A stretch of 64,000 nt of DNA from an uncultured Bacilli bacterium (GCA_934101225.1 CAKOQK010000001.1:1-64000), one strand, 5' to 3'; positions 26,191 through 35,345 are shown, counted from the first letter of the stretch. Notes: generated from the sequence alone by a model not told the origin. Made by a program: numbers and translations.

Positions 26191-27334
26191 ATTTCTCATC
26201 CTCCTTAGCAGGTATTATTCTTCTAATAAATTTAAAAGCAACTACTCCCATTATTCCTAATAATAAAATTATTAATATAACAATTGGTGCATTACTTTTC
26301 TTTTTTACTTCAACATCTTTAATAATATTGAATGTGTAAAGATTACTTGTCTTATCCTCTGCAATTATTTTAACATAAATTTTACTACCATTTATTAAAT
26401 CAGAATTACCTTCAACTTCATAAGTAGCATTATTATCATCCAAATCAATATTAAAAACTAATACGGTATCTTCTTTATTAATTTTTAAATCATATTCATA
26501 TTGTGTTTGATTAAATGCAAAATCATAATTACTTATTGTTATATTTACATTAGTGTTATTTGAAAGACTTTTTAATTTTAAAGTTATTGTATAATCTTTA
26601 GATGATCCATCTTCAGCAGTTACTTTAATAATAATAGGCTTATTTATATCTATATTTTGATTATTTGAAATTGTTACACTCGCTTTATCTGATTCTGTTT
26701 CATATGTAATATCTAAATTTTTTATATCTTTTTCTACTACTATTTCATATGATAATTTTTCTTTTATAAATTCAAAACTATAGCCTTTAACCATTAAACT
26801 TTTTAAATAGGAATTACTATCTTTTACAGGCATTGTCGTTGTAGTTGTTGTCGTTGTAGTATTTGTTCTTTTTGTAGTTCTAGTAGTTTTTGTTTTTTTT
26901 GTTGTTTTTGTAGGTGGATTAACAGTAGGAGGTATAATTTTTTTTGTTGTAGTAGTTGTCGTTCTTGGAACATATATCGAACCATTATTGATTTTATTAC
27001 AGTCATATTCAACAACAACTCCACAATATTTTATACTATTGTTAGTTGAGCAAGTTCCAACATAATTTGTACAACCTGAACTTATTGTATAATAATAAAA
27101 ATCTGTATTGCCATTAGCACATACCAATGTTTCTCTATTAAAAGCAAATGCGGGTTGCCATTTGCCATTTAGACAAGTAGCCCTTTTACAATAATTATGT
27201 GTTCCTGTACCACTTGCTGTAACATTTTTAGAATCAAATGACAAACATTCCTGTAAACTATTACCGAAATCCATACTATTCGCATTTACAAATATGGGAA
27301 ATAAAAAAATAAAAAATATAAATATTTTTTTCAT
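26177..27334 (-). CDS. Surface protein with Thr-rich stalk and cadherin-like beta-sandwich domains
   Basis: About 385 residues from ATG 27334, 8 nt after AGGAG. Order: signal peptide; a Cys-containing domain (residues about 20-120, ETLVCANGNTDFYYY, VEYDCNKI); a Thr/Lys/Pro stalk of about 45 residues; two cadherin-like beta-sandwich modules (YLKSLMVKGYSFEF, and FAFNQTQYEYDLKI with DGSSKDYTITL); a C-terminal membrane span (APIVILIILLLGIMGVVAF) and a basic tail. The Thr stalk is encoded by a repetitive tract prone to length change. The N-terminal domain is shared with the next gene upstream. Likely an anchored adhesin or appendage component. Confidence 0.65.
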   Translation of the reverse strand: MKKIFIFFIFLFPIFVNANSMDFGNSLQECLSFDSKNVTASGTGTHNYCKRATCLNGKWQPAFAFNRETLVCANGNTDFYYYTISSGCTNYVGTCSTNNSIKYCGVVVEYDCNKINNGSIYVPRTTTTTTKKIIPPTVNPPTKTTKKTKTTRTTKRTNTTTTTTTTTMPVKDSNSYLKSLMVKGYSFEFIKEKLSYEIVVEKDIKNLDITYETESDKASVTISNNQNIDINKPIIIKVTAEDGSSKDYTITLKLKSLSNNTNVNITISNYDFAFNQTQYEYDLKINKEDTVLVFNIDLDDNNATYEVEGNSDLINGSKIYVKIIAEDKTSNLYTFNIIKDVEVKKKSNAPIVILIILLLGIMGVVAFKFIRRIIPAKEDEKYDYE

Positions 27335-27347
27335 AAAAAACACTCCT

Positions 27348-27378
27348 AAAAAAAGATAATACCAGTAATGGTATTATC
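27348..27378 (-). terminator. Terminator just upstream of a ribosome binding site
   Basis: GATAATACC and GGTATTATC arms (27355-27378), then seven T on the minus strand, ending a few bases before the AGGAG of the next gene. Confidence 0.75.
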
Positions 27379-27420
27379 CTACCAAGACCTAAAATAATAA
27401 TATCACATAATTATTATTTT

Positions 27421-28017
27421 TTAAATCTTTTTAAATACATTTTTCTTATCTATTACAAATAATACAACTGTAACTACTATTCCTATCGTACCAAGAACTA
27501 TAAAATAATCTTCAACTCCAGTATCTTTATTATCTGTTGTTCCTGTATCCTTATTAATAGTTGTAGTTGCTTTAGTTGTTGTACTAAATGGTTTTTTATT
27601 ATCATTTGTACTACCAGCTAAATAATTACAATCATATTTATAAATCCTTGTTGCATAAAGTGTACCTTCATCCGGATTACAACTATCTCCATCTTTAAGA
27701 CTATTTGCACCATTACCAATTATTTCATAATAAGCATTTTTATTATTATTTGCACATACTAATGTATTACTAATTTCTGTATTTATAATTGTTAGTTTTC
27801 TTGATCCATTTACACAAGATATTTCTAATCCTTCAATATAAAATCCATTAGTTGCTTTTTTCATCTCATCATAATCATTAAGATTAATTGAATTTTTAAC
27901 TTCTTGTTTTCTTGCTTCACCAGCAGCAGCCCCTATCGTTTCAGTATCACTTGTAACTTTTGCACTAACCGTTAAAGGCATCAACAATAAAACCCCAAAA
28001 ATAAACATCTTTTTCAT
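27421..28017 (-). CDS. Membrane-anchored surface protein with the same Cys domain
   Basis: 198 residues: signal peptide (MKKMFIFGVLLLMPLTVSA), an extracellular domain with ISCVNGSRKL, NTLVCANNNKNAYYEII and IYKYDCNYL, a Thr-rich linker, one membrane span (IVLGTIGIVVTVVLFVI) and a basic tail. The Cys spacing and the LVCAN-N-YY and YDCN elements match the N-terminal domain of the neighbouring surface protein, so both carry one uncharacterised domain. It lies 3 nt from the large adhesin gene. Confidence 0.55.
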   Translation of the reverse strand: MKKMFIFGVLLLMPLTVSAKVTSDTETIGAAAGEARKQEVKNSINLNDYDEMKKATNGFYIEGLEISCVNGSRKLTIINTEISNTLVCANNNKNAYYEIIGNGANSLKDGDSCNPDEGTLYATRIYKYDCNYLAGSTNDNKKPFSTTTKATTTINKDTGTTDNKDTGVEDYFIVLGTIGIVVTVVLFVIDKKNVFKKI

Positions 28018-28020
28018 ATC

Positions 28021-31000
28021 TTATCCCTCCATATACTCTTTACTTATTTTACTTTTTCTATTAACTATTAATATTATACCAGAAATTGTAATAAATAAAC
28101 ATATACTTATTGAAACAATTATTTCAATTTTTTTATTATAAGCTTCTTTTTGTATATCAATTGAATATATATTTGTTAAACCATTTTCAGCTATTACTTT
28201 TACTCTTACAGTACTAAAGCTAGTTAAATCGTTATTTCCATACATATAAATATCTGCTCTGTCTGACTCGGGTGATGCACTAATTAACAATGTCTTTTCT
28301 CTTTTAATTTTTATTTCATAATCTAATTTATCTGGGGTAAATTCAATATTATAATTTTTTATATTTAAAGATCCTAATTTAGCAGAATTTGATACATCTA
28401 AACCACTTTCTTTTCTTATTACATGTAAACTATATATTCTAGTTTTATTACCATTTTTTACTTCAATTTGAATTAAATTATTTCCTACTTTTAATCCCGT
28501 ATTATTTCCTACTTTTACTTCCGCATTCTCATTTTCTGCAAACGCATATATAGGAATATCTTCTGTTTCATACGGAACAGTTATCGTATAATCAAATGTT
28601 TCTTTATCAAATCCAAGCATTGTTCCAGGAACTGTTAAACTACTTAAATAAGTACTATTTACATTTTCTATATATTCTCCACTTTTTATAAAAGTTATTA
28701 CATAACTTCTAATACTTCCGGTCTCACTTATTACTTTAAGTACTGCTGACTGTGTATCCTCAGTTATTTCAACCTCTCTTGGCTCATATCCTTCTACAAA
28801 TTTAGCAGTATTACTTTCTAATTCAGCATTAATGCTTACTTTCTTTGTAAATTTACTTATTTTTACATCATAATTTGTTACATATGAATCAAAATCTATA
28901 TTTCCTTTACTTAATTTAATATTTTTAAGTAAATTAGAACTATTTCTATCATCAACTCTATTTATTATAAATGAATAACATCTTTCTTTACCATCTTTAT
29001 TTACTATTTTAATTAATGCTACATTTCTACCATAATCTAAATTTATTGTTCTTGGCTCAAAACCTGATACATATGAAGCATCTTCGCTTGTTAAAGTAGC
29101 ATATATTGCTATTTTACTAGAAGTTACTGATAATTCATAAGATGTTGATAATCTATCAAAACCGCCAATTGAATCAGATAGTAAATCATTAGATAATAAT
29201 GCATATTTAGAATCTCTAATATTATCAGTATATCCTACAGTACTATCTAATGAATTTAAGTTAGTACTTATATCATTACCATTTTCATCTTGTAATTTAA
29301 AACTTGCAAGTGTAGTACTTAAATCAGCATCATATATTTTAGCTAAAACTGGATAACTAAGTCTATGTTTATTATTAATAGTCCATATAAAATAGGTACC
29401 AACAGTCTTTTCAATACTTGCTAAATTATTTGCTGCATCAAAATTTATCCATGTGGAATTTACAGTTGGTGCTTCTCCATTTGATACATAATAACCTATA
29501 ACTGGATTATCACCATAAGTAATTCCTTTAATATTTATAGTTCCTACGCCTTTTGAATTAATAACTCCAGCTGAAGCATTAACACCAGGTCTTTTAATAT
29601 AATTACAAGTATAAACATATTCTTTATATCTTTTACTAGAATCAGTTTCAGAACTATTATCAGTAGTCATTTTATAAGTATATTCATAATCTTCTGCACA
29701 AGTAACAATATTATTTCTTGTATTTTCATTATCATCTTTTTCACAAATTCTAACGGTTACATCACCTTTAGCATTTTTAACATAACTACTTGTCTCACAA
29801 GTACTAGCCTCACTACATGCTGGTTTATCACTTGTTATATATGATTTATCAATATATACAATTTTGCCATCATACTCTACCTCACAAGCATTGCCTGAGC
29901 AAGCATTAGCAATTGATTTCTTAAATGTAACAATTGAGCCACATTTAATTTCAGTTTTATTTTCACTTAATTTTTGATTTGTAAAATAAAAAGTTTTTTC
30001 AGATACATATCGTTCAATTTTTTGATAACAACCTGTTTTAGTTTCATCATTTGTAATATTACTTTTATATATTTGAGTATTTGATACTTTAGTTCCATTT
30101 ATAGTTGTTACATCACATAATGCATTATCTCCTGTTGTACAAGTAGTTATATATAGTTTATCACCACATTTAATACTTTTACCCATAAATTCTTTATCTT
30201 TAGCATAAAATTCACTATTTAATGTTTCAGTTTTATTATCTTCTACTGGATTATCTGGTTGAGAATTATTGCCACCACCAGTATTTCCACTAGAACTATT
30301 ATTATAACATGCTTTTACTGTAACACCACTATTTACACAATATACCTCAGTTCCGGTCGTCCTAACTCCAGTAGAACAATCACCATCACCAGCTAAACCT
30401 TTGTATTTGTTATTAAAAGATATTATTTTTGCATAGCATTGTGAACTTTGGCAATCATATGTATCTCCATTCTTTGAAGTTGTTTTTACTTCTTTACCAT
30501 TATCATATATTGTATATTTTTCCCCACTTGAAATATCTAATTTAATTTTACAACTAGATGGAGTTGTATTAGATGTAGTCTTCTTTTTAGCACAAGCCAA
30601 AAAGTCATATGAAGTAGATGGTGAAAAATAAAAATTCTTAATTTCCTTTGTTATTATATTATTACAATCATTTACGTTTGACCAACCAACAAACTCATAT
30701 CCAGTTGCCATTTTTACATCAACATTGGATATACTGCAGGTATTAGTACTACATGCCAAACTAATTCTATTATTTTTATCTTCAAGAGCTGTAATATTTC
30801 CACTTTGACGATTTAAAGTAAAATAACTTATTCCCGTACCAGCTCTAATTTTAAAATTGCTTTTTTTTGTATTATTATTATTTGTACCACCAGAATTATT
30901 AGTACTACTAGAATTATTAATACGTTCTGTACAAGCTCTAACTATTGTTGGAGTAGTTTTCTTAGTAAAAGCAGAAGTATCATAAATTTCATTTTTATTT

Positions 31001-31371
31001 AAATCAGTTGTATTACATTTTTGATTTACTGCCCATCCAATAAACTTATAACCACTATTTGGAGTAAATTTCATTCTAACGATGCAATATCTTCCATTAA
31101 ATATTCCACTATCACATCCATAATATTTTAAAGAATTATCACTTCCTGTTAATAATCTTAAATTTTCATTTTCATTTATTTGCACCAAAGTTCCCGCATT
31201 ACCATCTGGAACTACAAACGTATAAATTCTATCATTTGCACTAGCTGCAATAACCTCATCATCATTAACACTAACACTATTTTTATTTAAAGATTCATAT
31301 CCAATAAACATAAATCCTAAACAAAGAATAATTACTATAATTAATGAAATATATTTTAATCTTCTTCCCAT
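28021..31371 (-). CDS. Large anchored adhesin with cadherin-like beta-sandwich repeats
   Basis: About 1116 residues; the start is set at ATG 31371, near GGAG, but could be up to 18 codons earlier. Order: an N-terminal signal-anchor (YISLIIVIILCLGFMFIGYE); InlB-type B-repeat-like modules with GYKFIGWAV and GYEFVGWSN; a Cys-rich middle with Thr/Ser/Gly linkers; at least four cadherin-like beta-sandwich modules toward the C-terminus (for example YLSSLTVPGTMLGFDKETFD); a membrane span near the end and a short basic tail. Such proteins mediate adhesion or form wall-spanning stalks. It is co-directional with the secretion genes and is the largest protein of the locus. Confidence 0.75.
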   Translation of the reverse strand: MGRRLKYISLIIVIILCLGFMFIGYESLNKNSVSVNDDEVIAASANDRIYTFVVPDGNAGTLVQINENENLRLLTGSDNSLKYYGCDSGIFNGRYCIVRMKFTPNSGYKFIGWAVNQKCNTTDLNKNEIYDTSAFTKKTTPTIVRACTERINNSSSTNNSGGTNNNNTKKSNFKIRAGTGISYFTLNRQSGNITALEDKNNRISLACSTNTCSISNVDVKMATGYEFVGWSNVNDCNNIITKEIKNFYFSPSTSYDFLACAKKKTTSNTTPSSCKIKLDISSGEKYTIYDNGKEVKTTSKNGDTYDCQSSQCYAKIISFNNKYKGLAGDGDCSTGVRTTGTEVYCVNSGVTVKACYNNSSSGNTGGGNNSQPDNPVEDNKTETLNSEFYAKDKEFMGKSIKCGDKLYITTCTTGDNALCDVTTINGTKVSNTQIYKSNITNDETKTGCYQKIERYVSEKTFYFTNQKLSENKTEIKCGSIVTFKKSIANACSGNACEVEYDGKIVYIDKSYITSDKPACSEASTCETSSYVKNAKGDVTVRICEKDDNENTRNNIVTCAEDYEYTYKMTTDNSSETDSSKRYKEYVYTCNYIKRPGVNASAGVINSKGVGTINIKGITYGDNPVIGYYVSNGEAPTVNSTWINFDAANNLASIEKTVGTYFIWTINNKHRLSYPVLAKIYDADLSTTLASFKLQDENGNDISTNLNSLDSTVGYTDNIRDSKYALLSNDLLSDSIGGFDRLSTSYELSVTSSKIAIYATLTSEDASYVSGFEPRTINLDYGRNVALIKIVNKDGKERCYSFIINRVDDRNSSNLLKNIKLSKGNIDFDSYVTNYDVKISKFTKKVSINAELESNTAKFVEGYEPREVEITEDTQSAVLKVISETGSIRSYVITFIKSGEYIENVNSTYLSSLTVPGTMLGFDKETFDYTITVPYETEDIPIYAFAENENAEVKVGNNTGLKVGNNLIQIEVKNGNKTRIYSLHVIRKESGLDVSNSAKLGSLNIKNYNIEFTPDKLDYEIKIKREKTLLISASPESDRADIYMYGNNDLTSFSTVRVKVIAENGLTNIYSIDIQKEAYNKKIEIIVSISICLFITISGIILIVNRKSKISKEYMEG

Positions 31372-31468
31372 ATTCTCCACACTACTTTCTATTAAAATTT
31401 TACAATATATTATCACTTTATTCAAGATAGAATATTTTTAAATTTAATTTCACGCAAATTTTTATTTC

Positions 31469-31500
31469 AAAAAAAAATTAATACTTGATATAAGTATTAA
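31469..31500 (-). terminator. Terminator after the lipoprotein gene
   Basis: TTAATACTT/AAGTATTAA stem overlapping the stop codon, then nine T on the minus strand. Confidence 0.75.
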
Positions 31501-32039
31501 TGTGCATATATTCCATGAATTTTTTCTAAATCTTGATTACTTAAATTATCTACTGTCCACTCATTATCTACTTTAGTAAGTTTAAAATTTATAGTATAAG
31601 TAACTCTATCCTTAGCATTATTAAATTTATCTAATTTATATTCTAATACTTTAACACTATCATAAATATCATTATTTGAAAATTTATCCGGATTATCATT
31701 TATATATTTAGTTGCATCATTTTCAATTTTATAGTAATCATAAACTTCTATTTGAGCTGTTACAGTTGCCGTATCTCCATCAATCATTTCATCTTTAATA
31801 TCATATTTTAAATCAGAATATTGTTTTAAATAAATTTTTTTATATTCATCATGCGAATCACTTGGTATACTTAATGTATTTAAATAATCATCTAATTCAC
31901 TTGCTATTGAATCACTATTTTTTTGATATTTCATTAAAACAGTCTCTACTTTAGCTCTTGGAGTATTATTCATTGTACAACCAGTAATAATTAATAAAAT
32001 TGATAATAAACTAAATATAAATATTATTCTTTTTTTCAT
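31497..32039 (-). CDS. Lipoprotein with NTF2-like domain
   Basis: 180 residues. A lipoprotein signal peptide ends in the lipobox ITGC (Cys at about 21). The remaining domain has alternating helices and strands (VETVLMKYQKNSDSIASEL, GDTATVTAQIEVYDYYKIE, VTYTINFKLTKVDNEWTVDN), the pattern of NTF2-like or DUF4878-type lipoproteins. It would be anchored to the outer face of the membrane. The position within the secretion locus suggests a scaffold role, but no specific function is shown. Confidence 0.65.
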   Translation of the reverse strand: MKKRIIFIFSLLSILLIITGCTMNNTPRAKVETVLMKYQKNSDSIASELDDYLNTLSIPSDSHDEYKKIYLKQYSDLKYDIKDEMIDGDTATVTAQIEVYDYYKIENDATKYINDNPDKFSNNDIYDSVKVLEYKLDKFNNAKDRVTYTINFKLTKVDNEWTVDNLSNQDLEKIHGIYAH

Positions 32040-32090
32040 TTTTTCTCCTTCTTTATTAGTATTTTAAATAATTATTAAAAAAATATACTA

Positions 32091-32113
32091 AAAAAGAAGA
32101 AATTATTCTTCTT
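32091..32113 (-). terminator. Probable terminator
   Basis: AGAAGAA/TTCTTCT hairpin overlapping the end of the gene at 32103-32360, with TTTTT following on the minus strand. Confidence 0.5.
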
Positions 32114-32360
32114 CTAACAACTTTTTAAATTTAGTTAAAAATATTGCAACTAATGAAGTTAATTTTTCTTCATCTATAACAGGAGTTAAATATGTTTTCC
32201 CATTCTCAACAAATTCTTCAAATATTTCTGATTCAGAAGTTGGTAAATCCTCTTCTGATAATTTAGTTCCTAAAAAATAATTTATATTATTTTGAATTGT
32301 TTTATCTACCAAATAATATCGTCTATTTTGTCCTAAAGTTACAATTGTATCAACGTTCAT
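32103..32360 (-). CDS. Small acidic protein of unknown function
   Basis: 85 residues from ATG 32360 (GAGTGG upstream), no signal or membrane segment. It begins MNVDTIVTLGQNRRYYLVDK and ends in a Lys/Glu helix. The middle is acidic (EEDLPTSESEIFEEF). No family is recognised. It lies 20 nt downstream of the coiled-coil gene and is probably part of the same operon; it could be a cytoplasmic adaptor for the secretion locus. Confidence 0.5.
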   Translation of the reverse strand: MNVDTIVTLGQNRRYYLVDKTIQNNINYFLGTKLSEEDLPTSESEIFEEFVENGKTYLTPVIDEEKLTSLVAIFLTKFKKLLEEE

Positions 32361-32380
32361 TAACAACCACTCTTTTCATT

Positions 32381-33805
32381 TTATCTTTTTTTAATATCTT
32401 CATCTTGTTTCATTTGCTCAAAACTTTTCTTAAATTCATTTTGATCTATATCTATAGATTCATCTTGTAATAAAGTTGAATTTTCTAACACATAATCATC
32501 CAAATATTCTTCTTCTAAATCAAGTCTAATATTATTAATTTTTTCTTTAAATTGAGCCAAAAGATTTGATATTGTTTTTCTAAAACTATATTGAACTTTT
32601 TTATTAGTTAAGCTAGCAACACTATTTACATATGCTTCTACTTTATTAACTGGTTTATCTTGTGAATTATTACTTACTTGAGTTACTAGATATTCCTCAT
32701 TTTTATCTTTTCGTCTTGGCATATATTCTTCTAAATTATTTAACTCATCTTCCTGTTCAATGTCAAATTTAAATTCAGGTTCTTTTATCTCAGTTTTTGA
32801 AACAACATTAAATTTTAAATCATCACCTCTTGTTTTTTGTTTCTGCTTCCATTCCATTTTAGTATCAAATAAAGTTACTGATAATGGTTTATCAAATCCT
32901 TCAATATAAAATTCCTCGTTACCATTACCATTAATAATCGTTCTAATAATTCTATATTCTTTTCCTTCTTGTAATAAATTAGTATAATCTGCTCCATAAA
33001 GTGGTTTACTTCCATTATAAATAACAACATCATCTTTCTCTAATGATTCACCAACAATACCAGCAATTGTACATAATTCCTTAAAATAATTAATATCGTT
33101 TTCATATTCATTTTTTCTATTTATTAAATTATTTTTAAGTTCTAAAACCATTTCTTCTACATTTTGTCTAGTACTAGGATTTAACGATAATTTAGATAAT
33201 ATTTCAGTTAAACTATTTAAATCATAAATTAAATCATCTAATAAATTAATAAAATTTATTTTTACAGAATTTCTAGTAATAACCTGAACATCTTCTTCAA
33301 TTAATTCAAGAACTTTTTTATATTCAATATTTTTAACACCTAGTTTAAAATTTAATTCATTCATTTTTTCAATATCATCAGAAGGCATTATAGAAGTATT
33401 ACTAATAATAGTACGCATTTTACTTTTTAATTGGTCTAATTCCTTCTTTTTTCTAGCTGCTTCATCTTTATCATCTTTTAGTTTTAAGATTATAACATAA
33501 TTATCAACAATTTCTTGAAAAAATTTTCTAAATTTATCTATATATTTTGTATGTGAATATTGAAACAATCCATCTTTATTTATTGTATTTTGAATTTTTT
33601 TAAAACTATCAACCAATTTTTTTTCAAAATCAGAATAATCAATTTTTTTACTACTTTTTTCTTTCGCTACTTTAATTTCATTTACTGTCTCATTTAGACC
33701 TTTACCATTTTTTTTAACATAATCAATAAATTTTGTTGAATCCTCTATAGTTAAATCCATTCCAGCTAGCATTTTATATGCAGATTCTATACTTTCTGTA
33801 TTCAT
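32381..33805 (-). CDS. Cytosolic coiled-coil protein of unknown function
   Basis: 474 residues, hydrophilic, no signal peptide. Predicted coiled-coil helices cover about 60-245 (ARKKKELDQLKSKMRTI). A small beta-rich SH3-like insert follows at about 260-320 (VIYNGSKPLYGADY, EGKEYRIIRTIINGNGN, PLSVTLFDTKMEW), and then an acidic helical C-terminus. I do not recognise the family. Being at the head of the secretion locus together with two smaller cytosolic proteins, it may be a cytoplasmic platform or a substrate chaperone. Confidence 0.55.
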   Translation of the reverse strand: MNTESIESAYKMLAGMDLTIEDSTKFIDYVKKNGKGLNETVNEIKVAKEKSSKKIDYSDFEKKLVDSFKKIQNTINKDGLFQYSHTKYIDKFRKFFQEIVDNYVIILKLKDDKDEAARKKKELDQLKSKMRTIISNTSIMPSDDIEKMNELNFKLGVKNIEYKKVLELIEEDVQVITRNSVKINFINLLDDLIYDLNSLTEILSKLSLNPSTRQNVEEMVLELKNNLINRKNEYENDINYFKELCTIAGIVGESLEKDDVVIYNGSKPLYGADYTNLLQEGKEYRIIRTIINGNGNEEFYIEGFDKPLSVTLFDTKMEWKQKQKTRGDDLKFNVVSKTEIKEPEFKFDIEQEDELNNLEEYMPRRKDKNEEYLVTQVSNNSQDKPVNKVEAYVNSVASLTNKKVQYSFRKTISNLLAQFKEKINNIRLDLEEEYLDDYVLENSTLLQDESIDIDQNEFKKSFEQMKQDEDIKKR

Positions 33806-33821
33806 ATATATCCTCCTGATT

Positions 33822-34223
33822 TTAGATTAAATTTGCTTTTTTTAATTCTTCATCTAAATTAACATTATCTATATCATATTTACTTGTTAATTTATTTAAT
33901 TCTGAATCACTATCTTTAATTAACTTTATTCTAGTATTAATTCTTTTTATTAAATCTTCAACTTCTTCTTTAAGTTTACTATTATCAATAGTTTCTTCTA
34001 AAGTAATTTCTTCAGTTTCCGATAAATTACTTACTTTATCTAAATATGAGGAATTAATACCATTTTTATCTAATAGTTCATCTATTTCTTTAGCGTATTT
34101 TAATATATCACTAACTAAAGTATCAATATTCTCATTTATTTTTTTCCCTTTAAATGTAGCTAAAACTTTTTCAGTTGCTTCTTTTTCTTCCTTATTTTCA
34201 AAAATTAAATCTTTATTATTCAT
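33822..34223 (-). CDS. Small helical cytosolic protein of unknown function
   Basis: 133 residues, almost entirely charged helices (NIDTLVSDILKYAKEIDELL, KLKEEVEDLIKRINTRIKLI), without Cys or Trp. A start at ATG 34223 follows a purine-rich ribosome binding site. It is 16 nt from the coiled-coil gene and probably co-transcribed with it. No function can be assigned. Confidence 0.5.
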   Translation of the reverse strand: MNNKDLIFENKEEKEATEKVLATFKGKKINENIDTLVSDILKYAKEIDELLDKNGINSSYLDKVSNLSETEEITLEETIDNSKLKEEVEDLIKRINTRIKLIKDSDSELNKLTSKYDIDNVNLDEELKKANLI

Positions 34224-34241
34224 CTTTATTTCCTTTCTTTA

Positions 34242-34904
34242 TTAACATGAGGTTAAACTCTCAAGTGTAGTTCCTGCTTGACCACATATAAATATATTTA
34301 ATTTAAAACTTTTACCTATTACATCATTTGGAATTAAAACAATATTTCCATCAGCATCTGTATAATTATTAGCAAGCCAAACCTTTAATCGATACGACTT
34401 ACTATTAATATTTGACGTAGTTGTCAAATTTTCTTTATTAGTTATTTCAATTTTAGAAAATGATGAAACATTACTAAGTGATTTAGGAACACAATTTTCT
34501 GCATTAAATACAGTTTCCGAAACATCCACACCATCTTCCCCTTCAATAAGACAGTATTTAACAAATCTAGCATCTACGGGTGAAACAGAATCAGATGTTA
34601 AAAGCACTCTATAAGTATACGGAACATTTGAAGTAGTTTCACTACCATTATTTACAACTTTAAAATTATAAATATTTTTAGGTGTATTATCTATGATAGC
34701 TGCAGAATCTTCAATTGGATCAGTATTAAGTTCTATTGTTTTACCATTAGAAAATTCTACAGCTAATTTACCTGTTTTAGATTCATAAGAACTTGTTGTT
34801 GCTATTCCTCTTAAAAGTGCTGTAGATGTACCAATTACAACTAAACTTATTAATACAAATGAAAAAATGGATAATGTAACTTGCTTTTTGATTAATTTTT
34901 CCAT
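34242..34904 (-). CDS. SipW-type (TasA-like) secreted protein at the head of the locus
   Basis: About 220 residues from ATG 34904 (MEKLIKKQVTLS). A longer frame exists but its extra 21 residues look non-native. The hydrophobic segment IFSFVLISLVVIGTS is followed by TALLRGIATTSS and GKLAVEFSNGKTIELN, again the TasA/camelysin signal plan. The body has two C-terminal Cys. GAGAGG lies about 14 nt upstream of this ATG, so an ATT start six codons earlier cannot be excluded. As the first gene of the 25-kb locus it mirrors the two TasA-like genes at the far end. Confidence 0.55.
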   Translation of the reverse strand: MEKLIKKQVTLSIFSFVLISLVVIGTSTALLRGIATTSSYESKTGKLAVEFSNGKTIELNTDPIEDSAAIIDNTPKNIYNFKVVNNGSETTSNVPYTYRVLLTSDSVSPVDARFVKYCLIEGEDGVDVSETVFNAENCVPKSLSNVSSFSKIEITNKENLTTTSNINSKSYRLKVWLANNYTDADGNIVLIPNDVIGKSFKLNIFICGQAGTTLESLTSC

Positions 34905-34974
34905 ATGCTTATCAATAACCTCTCTATTTTCTATATCAATGATAGCAAATAATAATTTTTTTAGCAATAATTAA

Positions 34975-35003
34975 TTGCTTTTTTATGATAACTTTAGTAT
35001 AAT
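34975..35003 (+). promoter_or_regulatory. Predicted rpsT promoter
   Basis: TTGCTT (34975-34980), 17 nt, TATAAT (34998-35003), about 30 nt before the rpsT start. Confidence 0.65.
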
Positions 35004-35035
35004 CAATATTGAATTTTGGAAAGGAGTGCCTAGGT

Positions 35036-35299
35036 ATGCCTAATATTAAGAGCTCAAAAAAATCAGTTAAAACTGATAAAGTACAAACAGCATCTAATAC
35101 TTCATATACTTCAAGAGTAAAAAATAGTATTAAAAAATTAGAAAAAGCTGTTAAAAATAATGATAAAGAACAAGCAAATGGCATTTTAAAAACAGCTGTA
35201 TCTAACTTAGATAAATGTGCTAGTAAAGGTTTAATTAAGAAAAATACTTGTGCTAGACAAAAAGCAAGATTAAATAAAAAAGTAAAAGAGATGAATTAA
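35036..35299 (+). CDS. rpsT: 30S ribosomal protein S20
   Basis: 87 residues from ATG 35036 behind AAAGGAGTGCC. It shows the S20 pattern: MPNIKSSKKSVKTDKVQTA at the start (binds 16S rRNA), SRVKNSIKKLEKAVKN in the first helix, ILKTAVSNLDKCASKGLI, and NTCARQKARLNKKVKEM at the end (family consensus K-N-x-A-A-R-x-K-S-R-L). It is monocistronic between its own promoter and terminator, and is transcribed divergently from the secretion locus. Confidence 0.95.
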   Translation: MPNIKSSKKSVKTDKVQTASNTSYTSRVKNSIKKLEKAVKNNDKEQANGILKTAVSNLDKCASKGLIKKNTCARQKARLNKKVKEMN

Positions 35300-35314
35300 T
35301 CATTTCTTTTTTTT
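35287..35314 (+). terminator. rpsT terminator
   Basis: AGAGATGA/TCATTTCT stem (one G-U) overlapping the end of rpsT, then eight T. Confidence 0.7.
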
Positions 35315-35345
35315 ATATAATTTGATATATTTTTAATGTGATGAT

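Noticed and set aside
10135..34904. Integrative conjugative element
   Set aside because: Conjugation-like proteins are present, but I found no relaxase, integrase, excisionase, replication or attachment repeat, and surface-protein genes make up much of the locus.
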